Notes: generated by a model not told the origin, from the sequence alone. Positions 1 through 7,924 are shown, counted from the first letter of the stretch. The stretch is DNA of 20,682 nucleotides from JAVBOP01 sp031550405 (GCA_031550405.1 JAVBOP010000168.1:1-20682); one strand, 5' to 3'. Program-made: numbers and translations.

Positions 1-111
1 CCGAATGATATTGCCGCTGATGCAACCGTGCCCGCAAACAGCCTTGCAGATACTGCCGCAGAGGAACAAATACCTCCCCCAAAAATGAAGCGCATAAAGC
101 TATTCGAATGA
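1..111 (+). CDS. 3' end of an unidentified gene (partial)
   Basis: An open frame enters from the left edge and ends at TGA 109-111, giving the last 36 residues of a protein. The tail is rich in Ala, Pro, Asp and Glu and finishes with a short basic/hydrophobic stretch (KMKRIKLFE). Codon use looks normal and a small hairpin follows the stop, so I take it as a real C-terminus. Nothing in 36 low-complexity residues allows a family assignment. It could be the disordered tail of any cytoplasmic or envelope protein. Confidence 0.5.
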   Translation, partial: PNDIAADATVPANSLADTAAEEQIPPPKMKRIKLFE

Positions 112-133
112 AACTGAAAAGCAGTTATTTTTA
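112..133 (+). terminator. weak hairpin after the partial gene
   Basis: AACTG (112-116) and CAGTT (122-126) form a 5-bp stem with a 5-nt loop directly after the stop, followed by ATTTTTAG. The stem is short and poor in G+C, so it is at best a weak intrinsic terminator. Confidence 0.3.
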
Positions 134-141
134 GTAAATTA

Positions 142-175
142 TTGAGAAATGATGTTTTTGTATACAATAGTTTTG
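142..175 (+). promoter_or_regulatory. Bacteroidota-type promoter for ppdK
   Basis: TAGTTTTG at 168-175 fits the TAnnTTTG -7 element of the Bacteroidota primary sigma factor. A TTG at 142-144 lies 23 nt upstream, at the long end of accepted spacing. Transcription would start near 182, leaving a 5' leader of about 55 nt before the ATG at 239. Confidence 0.5.
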
Positions 176-238
176 GCGTGTGTACGTCATATTTAATCTT
201 GATTGATTTTTTTATTAACTTTTCATTATATTATTCAC

Positions 239-3070
239 ATGGCGAAAACAACTACTAAAAAAGAAGTTGCCAAAAAGGCAGCTGTTAGCTCTGCTGCAAA
301 AGCAAAAGATGCAAAATATGTTTACTATTTCGGTGGTAAAAAAGCTGAAGGAAGAGAGAATATGAAATCTCTACTCGGCGGTAAGGGTGCAAACCTCGCT
401 GAAATGATTAACATCGGACTTCCAGTACCTCCAGGATTCACAATAACTACAGAAGTTTGTACCTACTATTACGACAACAATAAGAAATATCCTAAAGAAT
501 TAAAAAAACAAGTTGACGAAGCTATCGCAAAAGTTGAAAAAGAAGTTGGAAAGAAATTTGGCGATATGAAAAATCCTCTATTACTTTCAGTACGTTCAGG
601 TGCAAGAGCTTCGATGCCCGGCATGATGGATACGATTCTTAATCTTGGGTTAAATGACAGGACTGTTGAAGTGCTTGCTGATAAATCTGGAAATGCTCGC
701 TTTGCATACGATTCATACCGCCGCTTTATCGCTATGTATGGCGATGTTGTTATGGAACTTAAGCCAGAATCGAAAGACGAAGAAGATCCATTTGAAGTAA
801 TTCTGGAAGCAAGAAAAAAGAAAAAGGGCGTAAAACTTGATGTTGAATTAACTGTTGAAGATTTAAAAGCTGTTGTTAAAGAGTTTAAGGCTATTATTAA
901 AAAGAGGACAGGTCAAGATTTTCCAGAAGATCCAAAAGAACAAATCTGGGGAGCTATTAGTGCAGTATTCAATTCCTGGATGAATGAGCGTGCTATCGTT
1001 TATAGAAAACTGAATGGAATTCCTGAAGAATGGGGAACAGCCGTTAATATTCAGGCAATGGTGTTTGGTAATATGAGCGATGATTCTGGAACGGGCGTTG
1101 CATTTACTCGTGATGCTGCAACCGGCGAAAACTACTTCTATGGTGAATTTTTAATGAATGCACAGGGCGAAGATGTTGTTGCCGGAACACGCACGCCAGA
1201 AAAAATTGAGCTTTTAGAAAAGCATGATAAAAAATCATATAAGCAACTGTTGGATATTCGCAAAATATTGGAAAAACATTATCGCGACATGCTTGATATT
1301 GAATTTACTATTGAGCAAGGTAGATTGTGGATGTTGCAATGCCGTGTTGGCAAGCGTACTGCCATGGCTGCAATGAAAATAGCTGTTGATATGGTAAAGG
1401 AAAAGCTTATTACTCAGGAAGAAGCATTGATGAGAATTGAGCCGGATGCTGTCAGCCAATTGCTGCGTCCCGTTTTCGACCAGAAGGAAAAAGACAAGGC
1501 GTTGAAGGATGGCAATCTTTTAACAAAAGGTCTTAATGCTGGACCCGGTGCTGCAACTGGACAGGTAGTATTTAATGCTGAAGATGCCGAAGAGTGGAAA
1601 TCTCAAGGCAAACAAGTCATTCTTGTAAGAATCGAAACATCGCCTGAAGATATTAAAGGCATGAATGCTGCCGAAGGTATCTTAACTGCACGTGGCGGTA
1701 TGACTTCACATGCAGCGCTTGTTGCCCGCCAAATGGGTAAGGTTTGCGTTGCAGGTTGCGGTGCATTGATTATTGACTATAAAGCCCGCACTATTAAATT
1801 AGACGGCATTGCCAGTCCTGTCAAAGAAGGCGATTATATCTCTATTGACGGCTCAACAGGTGAAGTTATTCGCGGAAAGGTTGCAACTCGCCCTTGCGAA
1901 GTATTAGAAGTGCTTGTAAATAAAACGCTTAAAGAGAAAGATGCTCCTCAATATCAAATCTATAAGCAGATAATGGAATGGGCTGATAAATATAGAAGAT
2001 TATTAATCCGCACTAATGCAGACCAGCCTGACCAGGCGGCAAATGCAATTGCATTCGGTGCTGAAGGTATTGGGTTATGCCGCACAGAGCACATGTTCTT
2101 TGGCGAAGGCAAAATCGAACCAATGCGTGAAATGATTTTATCAAAAACTATAGAACAGCGTAAAAAGGCATTAGCTAAGTTATTGCCTTTGCAACGTGCT
2201 GATTTTGAAGGCATTTTTCAGGCAATGGACGGAAGACCTGTAACTATAAGGACTATTGATCCACCGTTGCACGAATTTTTACCTCACGAAGAAAAGGAAC
2301 AGGCTGAGCTTGCAAAGCAAATGAAATTAGATGCTAAAATCATCAAAGAGAGAGTAGCAGAATTGCATGAAGCCAATCCTATGCTCGGTTTTCGCGGCTG
2401 CCGTCTTGGTCTGATATTCCCTGAAATTACTGAAATGCAGGCTCGCGCTATTTTTGAAGCTGCTGTTGCGGTTATCAAGAAAGGCAAAAAAGTGAAGCCT
2501 GAAATCATGATTCCGCTTGTTGGCAATGTGAAAGAGTTAAGGCATCAGGAACAAATCGTTCGCAATGTTGCTCAGGAAGTAATGGCAGAAACGAAGATAA
2601 AATTCAATTATATGGTCGGAACTATGATTGAAATTCCACGTGGTGCTATCTCCGCCGCTGAAATTGCAGAAGTTGCTGAATTTTTCTCATTCGGAACTAA
2701 TGATTTAACTCAAACTACACTTGGCTTATCGCGTGACGATGCTGGCCGTTTCTTGCCTGAATATGTAAACCGTGATATTTATGCAGTTGATCCATTTGTT
2801 ACAATCGACCGCAAAGGTGTCGGCTATTTAGTTGATCATGCTTGCAAAGAGGGCAGAAAGACTAATCCAGACATCAAACTTGGTATCTGCGGCGAACATG
2901 GCGGCGATCCAAGCTCTATTGAATTTTTCCATAATGTTGGCTTGGCTTATGTATCCTGCTCGCCATTCCGCGTTCCAATCGCAAGAATAGCAGCAGCTCG
3001 CGCAGCATTATCAGAAAAGAAAAGCGTTAAAACAAAAGCAGCAGCTCCTAAAAAGGCAAATAAAAAGTAA
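239..3070 (+). CDS. ppdK: pyruvate, phosphate dikinase (PPDK)
   Basis: Cytoplasmic enzyme interconverting pyruvate + ATP + Pi with PEP + AMP + PPi, linking glycolysis and gluconeogenesis. The 943-residue product is slightly longer than usual (about 870-900). Domains in order: ATP-grasp nucleotide-binding domain (GGKGANLAEM at 47-56, SVRSGARASMPGM at 117-129); swivelling phosphohistidine domain with catalytic His491 in GGMTSHAALVARQMGK; C-terminal PEP/pyruvate TIM barrel (MLGFRGCRLG, FSFGTNDLTQ) with the expected catalytic Cys884 in GICGEHGGDPSS. The frame is open back to a TTG at 203, but that extension has no family support. The ATG at 239 is preferred and sits downstream of a good promoter. 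Both ends carry Lys/Ala-rich extensions (about residues 2-26 and the last 18) outside the conserved fold. A strong terminator follows, so it is probably monocistronic. Confidence 0.97.
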   Translation: MAKTTTKKEVAKKAAVSSAAKAKDAKYVYYFGGKKAEGRENMKSLLGGKGANLAEMINIGLPVPPGFTITTEVCTYYYDNNKKYPKELKKQVDEAIAKVEKEVGKKFGDMKNPLLLSVRSGARASMPGMMDTILNLGLNDRTVEVLADKSGNARFAYDSYRRFIAMYGDVVMELKPESKDEEDPFEVILEARKKKKGVKLDVELTVEDLKAVVKEFKAIIKKRTGQDFPEDPKEQIWGAISAVFNSWMNERAIVYRKLNGIPEEWGTAVNIQAMVFGNMSDDSGTGVAFTRDAATGENYFYGEFLMNAQGEDVVAGTRTPEKIELLEKHDKKSYKQLLDIRKILEKHYRDMLDIEFTIEQGRLWMLQCRVGKRTAMAAMKIAVDMVKEKLITQEEALMRIEPDAVSQLLRPVFDQKEKDKALKDGNLLTKGLNAGPGAATGQVVFNAEDAEEWKSQGKQVILVRIETSPEDIKGMNAAEGILTARGGMTSHAALVARQMGKVCVAGCGALIIDYKARTIKLDGIASPVKEGDYISIDGSTGEVIRGKVATRPCEVLEVLVNKTLKEKDAPQYQIYKQIMEWADKYRRLLIRTNADQPDQAANAIAFGAEGIGLCRTEHMFFGEGKIEPMREMILSKTIEQRKKALAKLLPLQRADFEGIFQAMDGRPVTIRTIDPPLHEFLPHEEKEQAELAKQMKLDAKIIKERVAELHEANPMLGFRGCRLGLIFPEITEMQARAIFEAAVAVIKKGKKVKPEIMIPLVGNVKELRHQEQIVRNVAQEVMAETKIKFNYMVGTMIEIPRGAISAAEIAEVAEFFSFGTNDLTQTTLGLSRDDAGRFLPEYVNRDIYAVDPFVTIDRKGVGYLVDHACKEGRKTNPDIKLGICGEHGGDPSSIEFFHNVGLAYVSCSPFRVPIARIAAARAALSEKKSVKTKAAAPKKANKK

Positions 3071-3097
3071 ATAGCGATAGCTAATTACTAAACAACA

Positions 3098-3134
3098 TAA
3101 GTCCTACTATATGCTTTATATAGTAGGATTTATT
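3098..3134 (+). terminator. intrinsic terminator of ppdK
   Basis: A perfect 11-bp stem, TCCTACTATAT (3102-3112) with ATATAGTAGGA (3118-3128), closes a GCTTT loop. A-T pairs extend it at the base, and TTTATT follows on the plus strand. It begins about 30 nt after the ppdK stop. Confidence 0.75.
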
Positions 3135-3224
3135 ATATAAAGCCGCAGGTATGATGCTATTTTTTATTATATTTGGATGTTTTTTTACTCCATTAGCTAT
3201 TATATTAGCATAGAAACGACACAT

Positions 3225-3244
3225 TTATGAATATTTTTTAATAA
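3225..3244 (+). repeat. 20-bp AT-rich motif, copy 1
   Basis: TTATGAATATTTTTTAATAA, identical to the copy at 13391-13410. It lies just before the possible ATG at 3248. See the finding on the 20-bp motif family. Confidence 0.6.
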
Positions 3245-3310
3245 ATCATGCAGTTTGAAACTGATTTTTTTAAAATTATATGCTTATTGACCAAGTTATT
3301 TAGCAATAAT

Positions 3311-4147
3311 ATGTACAAATATATTTTAATTATTTATTTTATTTTCTTCTGCTCCTTGCCAGTATTTTCTTTCGATAGCTTGCTTTTTAAACCGCTTACA
3401 GCTAATCAATTAGAATCACGACTCGGTTCTTTCTATGAATTTGACGACAACAGGTTGCGCCTTGATATTGGGCATTCACTGGATTTATATCAGTTCAATG
3501 AAACAAATAATGAAAATATTTTAATTGACAAATCCGATAATTCCAATTGTACGGCTCGTCTTGGCGGCGATTTTTTTATACTGTCTCGTCTGCGCTCTGA
3601 AGGACGCATGAAATTTCCTGTCGAAACTTCGGATTTTTATTTTGGCATCAATGCCAGTTGCAAATTTTTATTTGAAGATTTGAATTTTGCAAGCAGGCTT
3701 CGTATTGCCCATATTTCCTCGCATTTAGTCGATGGCTATTCTTCGGATGGAGAATTTTGGCAGCAACCTTTTGTCTACAGCCGCGAATTTATAGATTTGG
3801 TAATCGCATTACAAACCAACAACATACGTCCATATTTAGGTGCTACTTATATTTTTTCAACAATTCCTGAAAATGTCAATAAATTTGTTCCGCAAATAGG
3901 TTTTGATTTTGATTATAACTTATATAAATTTATATATATTATGGGTGGTTATGATTTTAAAGTTATTGGTGCTGAAAACTTACCGAATATTGGATGTAAT
4001 TCTTTGCAGGCAGGCATATTATTCAACATTTCCAAGAATATCGGTATTTCGATAAACTATTACTATTACTCAGGTTATAGCATACACGGCATGTTCTACA
4101 ACACCAAAGACAAATACAACGCTCTCGGCTTCCAAATAAATTATTAA
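3311..4147 (+). CDS. outer-membrane protein, DUF1207-like
   Basis: Predicted 278-residue exported protein. Residues 1-20 form a clean signal peptide (basic start, hydrophobic core ILIIYFIFF, cut after LPVFS). The mature part opens with a segment like DUF1207 family members (LLFKPLTANQLESRLGS). It also has the family-like RIAHISSHLVDGYS stretch and many alternating aromatic strands, and ends in an aromatic residue (GFQINY), as outer-membrane beta-barrels do. Function is unknown. The frame also has an ATG at 3248 giving 299 residues, with a leader nearly identical to that of the LRR gene at 5609. I prefer 3311 because it puts the signal peptide at the N-terminus, but 3248 is possible. It is convergent with the methyltransferase gene. 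The family call rests on memory of the motif only. Confidence 0.7.
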   Translation: MYKYILIIYFIFFCSLPVFSFDSLLFKPLTANQLESRLGSFYEFDDNRLRLDIGHSLDLYQFNETNNENILIDKSDNSNCTARLGGDFFILSRLRSEGRMKFPVETSDFYFGINASCKFLFEDLNFASRLRIAHISSHLVDGYSSDGEFWQQPFVYSREFIDLVIALQTNNIRPYLGATYIFSTIPENVNKFVPQIGFDFDYNLYKFIYIMGGYDFKVIGAENLPNIGCNSLQAGILFNISKNIGISINYYYYSGYSIHGMFYNTKDKYNALGFQINY

Positions 4148-4173
4148 ACCAAAATTTACAAGATTATTAGCCA

Positions 4174-4198
4174 CCGCTCTGCGCTCAAATCGGAGCGG
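4174..4198. terminator. possible bidirectional terminator between convergent genes
   Basis: CCGCTCT (4174-4180) pairs with GGAGCGG (4192-4198; six Watson-Crick pairs and one T-G) across an 11-nt loop. It lies midway between the convergent DUF1207-like and methyltransferase genes. Neither side has a strong T tract, so function is uncertain. Confidence 0.35.
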
Positions 4199-4246
4199 AA
4201 TCATTTGAAAGAAAAATCATAACCCTGTCAAATACAGCGCAATAAC

Positions 4247-4927
4247 TCATTCAGTACGTAATATCGGCTTTCTTAAACTTACCAATAAGCCGTCGCCAAT
4301 GGGAACAAGCGTGGTAAAATAATCCTTGCGAGATAATAAATATTGATGAAATGCAAGCATTGAGCGAACTTCGGCAGGATTGCGCTCGGGAGCTGTTTCT
4401 AAAAGAAAACCAAAAGCAAAGGCATTATCAAATACAAACAACCCTCCCTCTCGCAAATACGGAGTTAACGCATTTAAGTATTTGTAATATGAAGATTTAT
4501 CGGCGTCGATAAAAATAAAATCTAATTTATTTTCGGGCGAGAACGATTTTATAAACTCTCTCGCATTCTGTGTAATTACCTTAATATTATCCTGCAAACC
4601 AGCTTCCAATATTTTTTTTTGCGCAAATTCGGCATGCTTAGCCTCCTTTTCAACGGTTATAATTTTCGCATCATCGCCAGCCGCTCGAGCCAGTACGATT
4701 GCAGAATATCCGGCTAAGGTTCCTATTTCTAAAATATTTTTTGCAGAAATAGATTTGACAAGAAATTGTAGGAAATTAGCCTGATAGCTCGTAATGTTTA
4801 TCTGCGGAATGCCCGCTTCATCCCAGCATTTATTTGCAATTGCATTCAAAAATTCATCTTCCGCAGAAAAATGTTCAAACAAATATTCTTGCAATTCGTT
4901 GGTAAGCGGGGTTTGGCGGTCTCTCAT
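4247..4927 (-). CDS. SAM-dependent O-methyltransferase (family 3, COMT-like)
   Basis: A 226-residue soluble class I methyltransferase, the normal length for the bacterial O-methyltransferase family 3 (caffeoyl-CoA/catechol type). Visible landmarks are an N-terminal helical cap, the SAM-binding glycine motif ILEIGTLAGYS (65-75), an acidic residue for the SAM ribose (TVEKE, about 93), the metal/substrate-side FIFIDADKSSYYKY (138-150) and the family-typical FDN (166-168). The substrate cannot be read from sequence. Members act on catechol-like compounds, and the bacterial ones are often poorly characterised. The ATG at 4927 follows an A-rich leader (AAAATATAAAA) and no better internal start is seen. 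It is transcribed alone, convergent with the gene on its left. The sequence upstream of it holds no gene, only a promoter-like element and the uvrA fragment. Confidence 0.88.
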   Translation of the reverse strand: MRDRQTPLTNELQEYLFEHFSAEDEFLNAIANKCWDEAGIPQINITSYQANFLQFLVKSISAKNILEIGTLAGYSAIVLARAAGDDAKIITVEKEAKHAEFAQKKILEAGLQDNIKVITQNAREFIKSFSPENKLDFIFIDADKSSYYKYLNALTPYLREGGLFVFDNAFAFGFLLETAPERNPAEVRSMLAFHQYLLSRKDYFTTLVPIGDGLLVSLRKPILRTE

Positions 4928-5079
4928 TTTTATATTTTCTTGTATTTTAATTTGAAAAGCAGCCGCAATTTAAGAAAAATTAAAATAATAATTCTATCCA
5001 CGCAAATATTGGCCATGTCTCATAATAGCTGAAGTTTTGTTTTTGGTTATATTTGTTTTTCTGGAATAATGAATATAGG

Positions 5080-5107
5080 TTTGTTAACACATTTTTTTGT
5101 ATATTTG
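5080..5107 (+). promoter_or_regulatory. promoter-like element without an intact gene downstream
   Basis: TTTG at 5080-5083 and a perfect TATATTTG at 5100-5107, spacer 16 nt. The only following frame is a 13-codon ORF (ATG 5112 to TAG), and beyond that lies an antisense uvrA remnant. It may be the leftover promoter of a lost gene, or may serve a small RNA. The interval from 4928 to 5162 otherwise shows nothing recognisable. Confidence 0.4.
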
Positions 5108-5162
5108 TGTTATGAAATTAACAGAAAACGAATACAAATTGATAGCAAATTAGTTTTCCAAT

Positions 5163-5414
5163 TCAGCGTGCTGCCTGAGTTTGCGCAAATGTTTCTCTGA
5201 TATAATCAAAAATTTTCAGATATGTGGCGGGAGTTGAACGGGACATGCGGCCAATCGGGGTCTGGTCGACCATGTGTATGGCAGCAATATGCCCGTAACC
5301 ATCTATCGTGCCGAATTTGCCAACCTTCTTATCTGCTATCGGGATGCGTAGGTTTTCATCTTTCTGAAGAGCAAAAATATGATGCTCTAAAATGGTGTAA
5401 TTTATTACAAAATA
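5163..5414 (-). pseudogene. internal fragment of uvrA (excinuclease ABC subunit A), decayed
   Basis: On the minus strand a frame open from 5414 to a TGA at 5163-5165 encodes a stretch clearly like UvrA: MVDQTPIGRMSRSTPATYLK, then IFDYIRETFAQTQAAR, preceded by KVGKFGTIDGYGHI. In UvrA this segment (DIDQSPIGRTPRSNPATY in E. coli) follows the Walker A motif of the second ATPase half and is normally followed by the zinc-finger insertion. Here the frame stops right after QAAR, where UvrA should run on, and the following sequence is unrelated. The upstream side also ends in a stop with no Walker A. About 200-250 bp of an approximately 2.8-kb gene remains. The piece looks more G+C-rich than the flanks, suggesting it was copied in. 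It is not expected to make a functional protein. Confidence 0.75.
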
Positions 5415-5493
5415 TCAATTTAAGTGGTTGTTGCATTTGTATTAATTATTGACTATCCAAATTGTGTGGACAGAGCATAAGCTTCAGATAATC

Positions 5494-5525
5494 TTGTATT
5501 ATTAATTATCTTTGTTGTATTTTTG
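5494..5525 (+). promoter_or_regulatory. promoter of the LRR protein gene
   Basis: TTG at 5494-5496, a 21-nt spacer and TATTTTTG at 5518-5525, a good match to the Bacteroidota TTG/TAnnTTTG pattern. Transcription would begin near 5532, giving a leader of about 75 nt. Confidence 0.55.
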
Positions 5526-5533
5526 TTCCAGTT

Positions 5534-5561
5534 AGTATTATTTATTGAAAAAAATAATACT
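5534..5561 (+). promoter_or_regulatory. perfect hairpin at the start of the LRR gene leader
   Basis: AGTATTATTT (5534-5543) and AAATAATACT (5552-5561) are perfect inverse complements around an 8-nt loop, followed by TTATTATAT. It starts almost at the predicted transcription start. It could be a 5' stabilising stem-loop, an operator, or an AT-rich attenuator. Confidence 0.4.
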
Positions 5562-5585
5562 TTATTATATAAGTATCATATTTAA

Positions 5586-5605
5586 TAATGAATAATTTTT
5601 AATAA
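5586..5605 (+). repeat. 20-bp AT-rich motif, copy 2
   Basis: TAATGAATAATTTTTAATAA, two mismatches to the copy at 3225. It ends 3 nt before the ATG at 5609, exactly the spacing seen before the ATG at 3248. Confidence 0.55.
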
Positions 5606-5608
5606 ATT

Positions 5609-7924
5609 ATGAATATATATATATTATTAGTGCTTGCGCTGGTGGCTATCAATACAATAAATGCACAAAATTACCATGAAAACGATAAAAATGCTCTACG
5701 GGATTTTTTATGTCAAGGTAGAAATTATTCAAAATTAGGATTGAAGGTGACAGATACAATCAATTGGAAGACAAGCGAAGCATGGGTTAGTAAAATCAAA
5801 AAGATTGAATGGAATAATGCCACTCCCAAACGAATTAGTCAAATAAATTGGTATAATCAAGAACTTACAGGAAATTTAAATTTAAACGCATGTGCAGATA
5901 TAGATAAACTGTATTGCAATAATAACCAACTTATGAGTTTAAGTGTTAATGGATGTATAAATATAAGGGAAATATATTGCGATAACAACCAAATCACTAT
6001 TCTGGAGTTGGGAGAATTGATATGCTTGGTGAATTTATACTGCCATGATAATCGTCTAAAAAATTTGGAAATAAAAGGATGTACAAAATTAACTAATTTA
6101 TACTGCGGCAATAACCAGCTTACTAAATTGAACATTGATGAATGTATAAAACTTAATACATTGAATTGTTATAACAACAAACTTACTACTCTAGGTCTGA
6201 GCAATTACAAAAATTTAACTTTCGTATCCTGTGACAGTAATAAAATTACCAATTTAAGTATCAATGATTGTATAAACTTAATGGATTTAAGCTGTGCGGC
6301 TAACCAGCTTACAAACTTAGATATGAAACAATGTGTTAAATTGACAAATTTAAACTGTGGGAACAACAGGCTAGCAAATTTAAACCTTAATGATTGCATA
6401 AGTTTAATAGATTTAAGCTGCAAAGATAATAATCTCACGAATTTGGATATGAAACAATGCCACCAAATCATCAATTTAAATTGCCAGAACAACAGATTAA
6501 TGGATTTGAATATTGGCGGCTGTAGCAAGCTAATGAATTTAAATTGTTCTAATAATCTATTAACGAATTTAAATCTCGATGATTGCGCTATCCTAACCCG
6601 ATTGGATTGTTACAATAACCAGCTTATGTACTGTTTAGATGTGAATAATTTTACAAATCTAATTTGGTTACATTGTTTCAACAACCAACTTACAAATTTA
6701 GAGGCAAATGGATGTAAAAATTTAAAAAATTTAAATTGCTCTAATAACCAGCTTGTAAATTTAAACATCAATGGATGTAAGCTATTGGAGAGGTTAGACT
6801 GTAGTAATAATCGCCTCACTAATTTGAATGTAAGTCAATCTGCCGCATTAATAAGCTTAACATGTTCGAATAATCAATTTAAATTTTCAACTTTGCCATT
6901 GCCAAAAGCACAATACATCACTTATGATTATGTTCCACAAGATACTATGTATGGTGGCATAATAAATTGTACTGATTGGATTGATTTAAGCAGTGAATAC
7001 AGCATTGATGAGGCTATTACATCATATACATGGTATGATATTACAAACAGCAAAGAATCCATCATATTATCAGGTACTGATGGCAAATTTATTTTAACTC
7101 CTGATCTATCAGATAAAAAATTAATTTGTGAAATGAAAAATCTAAACTTTCCTGAATTTACTGGAGACGCTAAGTTACGGTATGTAACAACAATATATCC
7201 GCTACCAATAAATGTTACTCAACAACCTGTAGGAGGGACTTATGGTAATGTTAAAGTACTTAGCGTTACAGCCGTGGGCAAAAATCTTACATATCAATGG
7301 TATAAAGACAACAGCGCTATATCAGGTTCTACCAGTGCAAGTTGCCAAACAACTGGAGTTGGTGAATATTTTGTCGAGATAGCAAATGAAAAATATCAAA
7401 TAGCGTCAGATAAGGTGTATATCATCCCTAAAGATGTGACAGTCATAGCATTGAGCGGCATGTCGTATGAGGGTGAAAGTCCAGATAATCCTGGATTATC
7501 AGCAGAAGTGCTCGTAAATAACGAAACCATGGAAGTGCTTACAGGTTTATCTAACAACTTTAATATCACTTCAACAACCCCTGTTGGTATTTACAGCCTT
7601 GAAGCTGTAGGAACATTAACGAATATTAATTATAATGTTATAGAACGCACGGAAGGCACTTGGGAAGTAAAAGAAAATGTGAGTATTTATGAAAAACCGT
7701 ATACTTCATTAAAGATATATCCTCAACCAGCAAGTGATAAAATAACTATTGATAATTATCCAAACACTATGCGAAAGATTAAAATTTATTCATTATCTGG
7801 AAGTTTATTGTATAACTATGATGTAAATCGCAGAAATATAACTCTTGACATATCGCAACTTGCCAGTGGTAAATATTTGTTAAGTATTGATGAAAATTTA
7901 TTTGTATTCATAGTAAACAAGTGA
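5609..7924 (+). CDS. secreted leucine-rich-repeat protein with type IX sorting domain
   Basis: A 771-residue exported protein. Residues 1-19 are a signal peptide (hydrophobic IYILLVLALVAI, cut after INA). Residues 101-428 hold 16 leucine-rich repeats of LxxLxCxxNxLxxLxxxxCxxL type, almost all exactly 21 residues long, with an invariant Cys in each (103, 124, 145 ... 419). Residues about 435-530 and 534-608 look Ig-like (YTWYD, YQWYKD), and 609-690 resembles an MBG-type beta domain. The C-terminus (700-771: LKIYPQPASDKITI ... GKYLLSI) is a type A T9SS sorting domain, so the protein should cross the outer membrane through the Por system and be released or anchored at the cell surface. LRRs of this kind usually bind proteins or carbohydrates; the ligand is unknown. 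It has its own promoter and no functional partner nearby. The start is supported by the signal peptide. Confidence 0.92.
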   Translation: MNIYILLVLALVAINTINAQNYHENDKNALRDFLCQGRNYSKLGLKVTDTINWKTSEAWVSKIKKIEWNNATPKRISQINWYNQELTGNLNLNACADIDKLYCNNNQLMSLSVNGCINIREIYCDNNQITILELGELICLVNLYCHDNRLKNLEIKGCTKLTNLYCGNNQLTKLNIDECIKLNTLNCYNNKLTTLGLSNYKNLTFVSCDSNKITNLSINDCINLMDLSCAANQLTNLDMKQCVKLTNLNCGNNRLANLNLNDCISLIDLSCKDNNLTNLDMKQCHQIINLNCQNNRLMDLNIGGCSKLMNLNCSNNLLTNLNLDDCAILTRLDCYNNQLMYCLDVNNFTNLIWLHCFNNQLTNLEANGCKNLKNLNCSNNQLVNLNINGCKLLERLDCSNNRLTNLNVSQSAALISLTCSNNQFKFSTLPLPKAQYITYDYVPQDTMYGGIINCTDWIDLSSEYSIDEAITSYTWYDITNSKESIILSGTDGKFILTPDLSDKKLICEMKNLNFPEFTGDAKLRYVTTIYPLPINVTQQPVGGTYGNVKVLSVTAVGKNLTYQWYKDNSAISGSTSASCQTTGVGEYFVEIANEKYQIASDKVYIIPKDVTVIALSGMSYEGESPDNPGLSAEVLVNNETMEVLTGLSNNFNITSTTPVGIYSLEAVGTLTNINYNVIERTEGTWEVKENVSIYEKPYTSLKIYPQPASDKITIDNYPNTMRKIKIYSLSGSLLYNYDVNRRNITLDISQLASGKYLLSIDENLFVFIVNK
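5909..6869 (+). repeat. 63-bp period coding repeats (16 LRR units)
   Basis: The LRR block is written in units of 63 bp (21 codons) with one 66-bp unit. Each unit contains an AATTTAAAyTGy-like stretch coding NLNC, followed by AATAACCAGCTT-like sequence coding NNQL. The units have diverged but remain alignable in DNA, so unit number may vary between strains. Confidence 0.8.

Noticed and set aside
5112..5153. A 13-codon ORF (MKLTENEYKLIAN) directly after a good promoter element
   Set aside because: Too short and unsupported; the ATG lies at the predicted transcription start itself. It may be the start of a lost gene but is not callable.
5222..5452. A 76-codon plus-strand ORF between the methyltransferase and LRR genes
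   Set aside because: It is the antisense shadow of the uvrA fragment; its product is Cys/Trp-rich without any recognisable feature.
5857..6819. Several minus-strand ORFs with repetitive Phe/Lys/Leu content inside the LRR gene
   Set aside because: They mirror the 63-bp coding repeats of the plus strand and have no start context of their own.
5909..6869. Regular 63-bp periodicity as a possible CRISPR array
   Set aside because: The period is three times 21 codons in an open frame with diverging units; there are no identical repeats with unique spacers and no cas genes.
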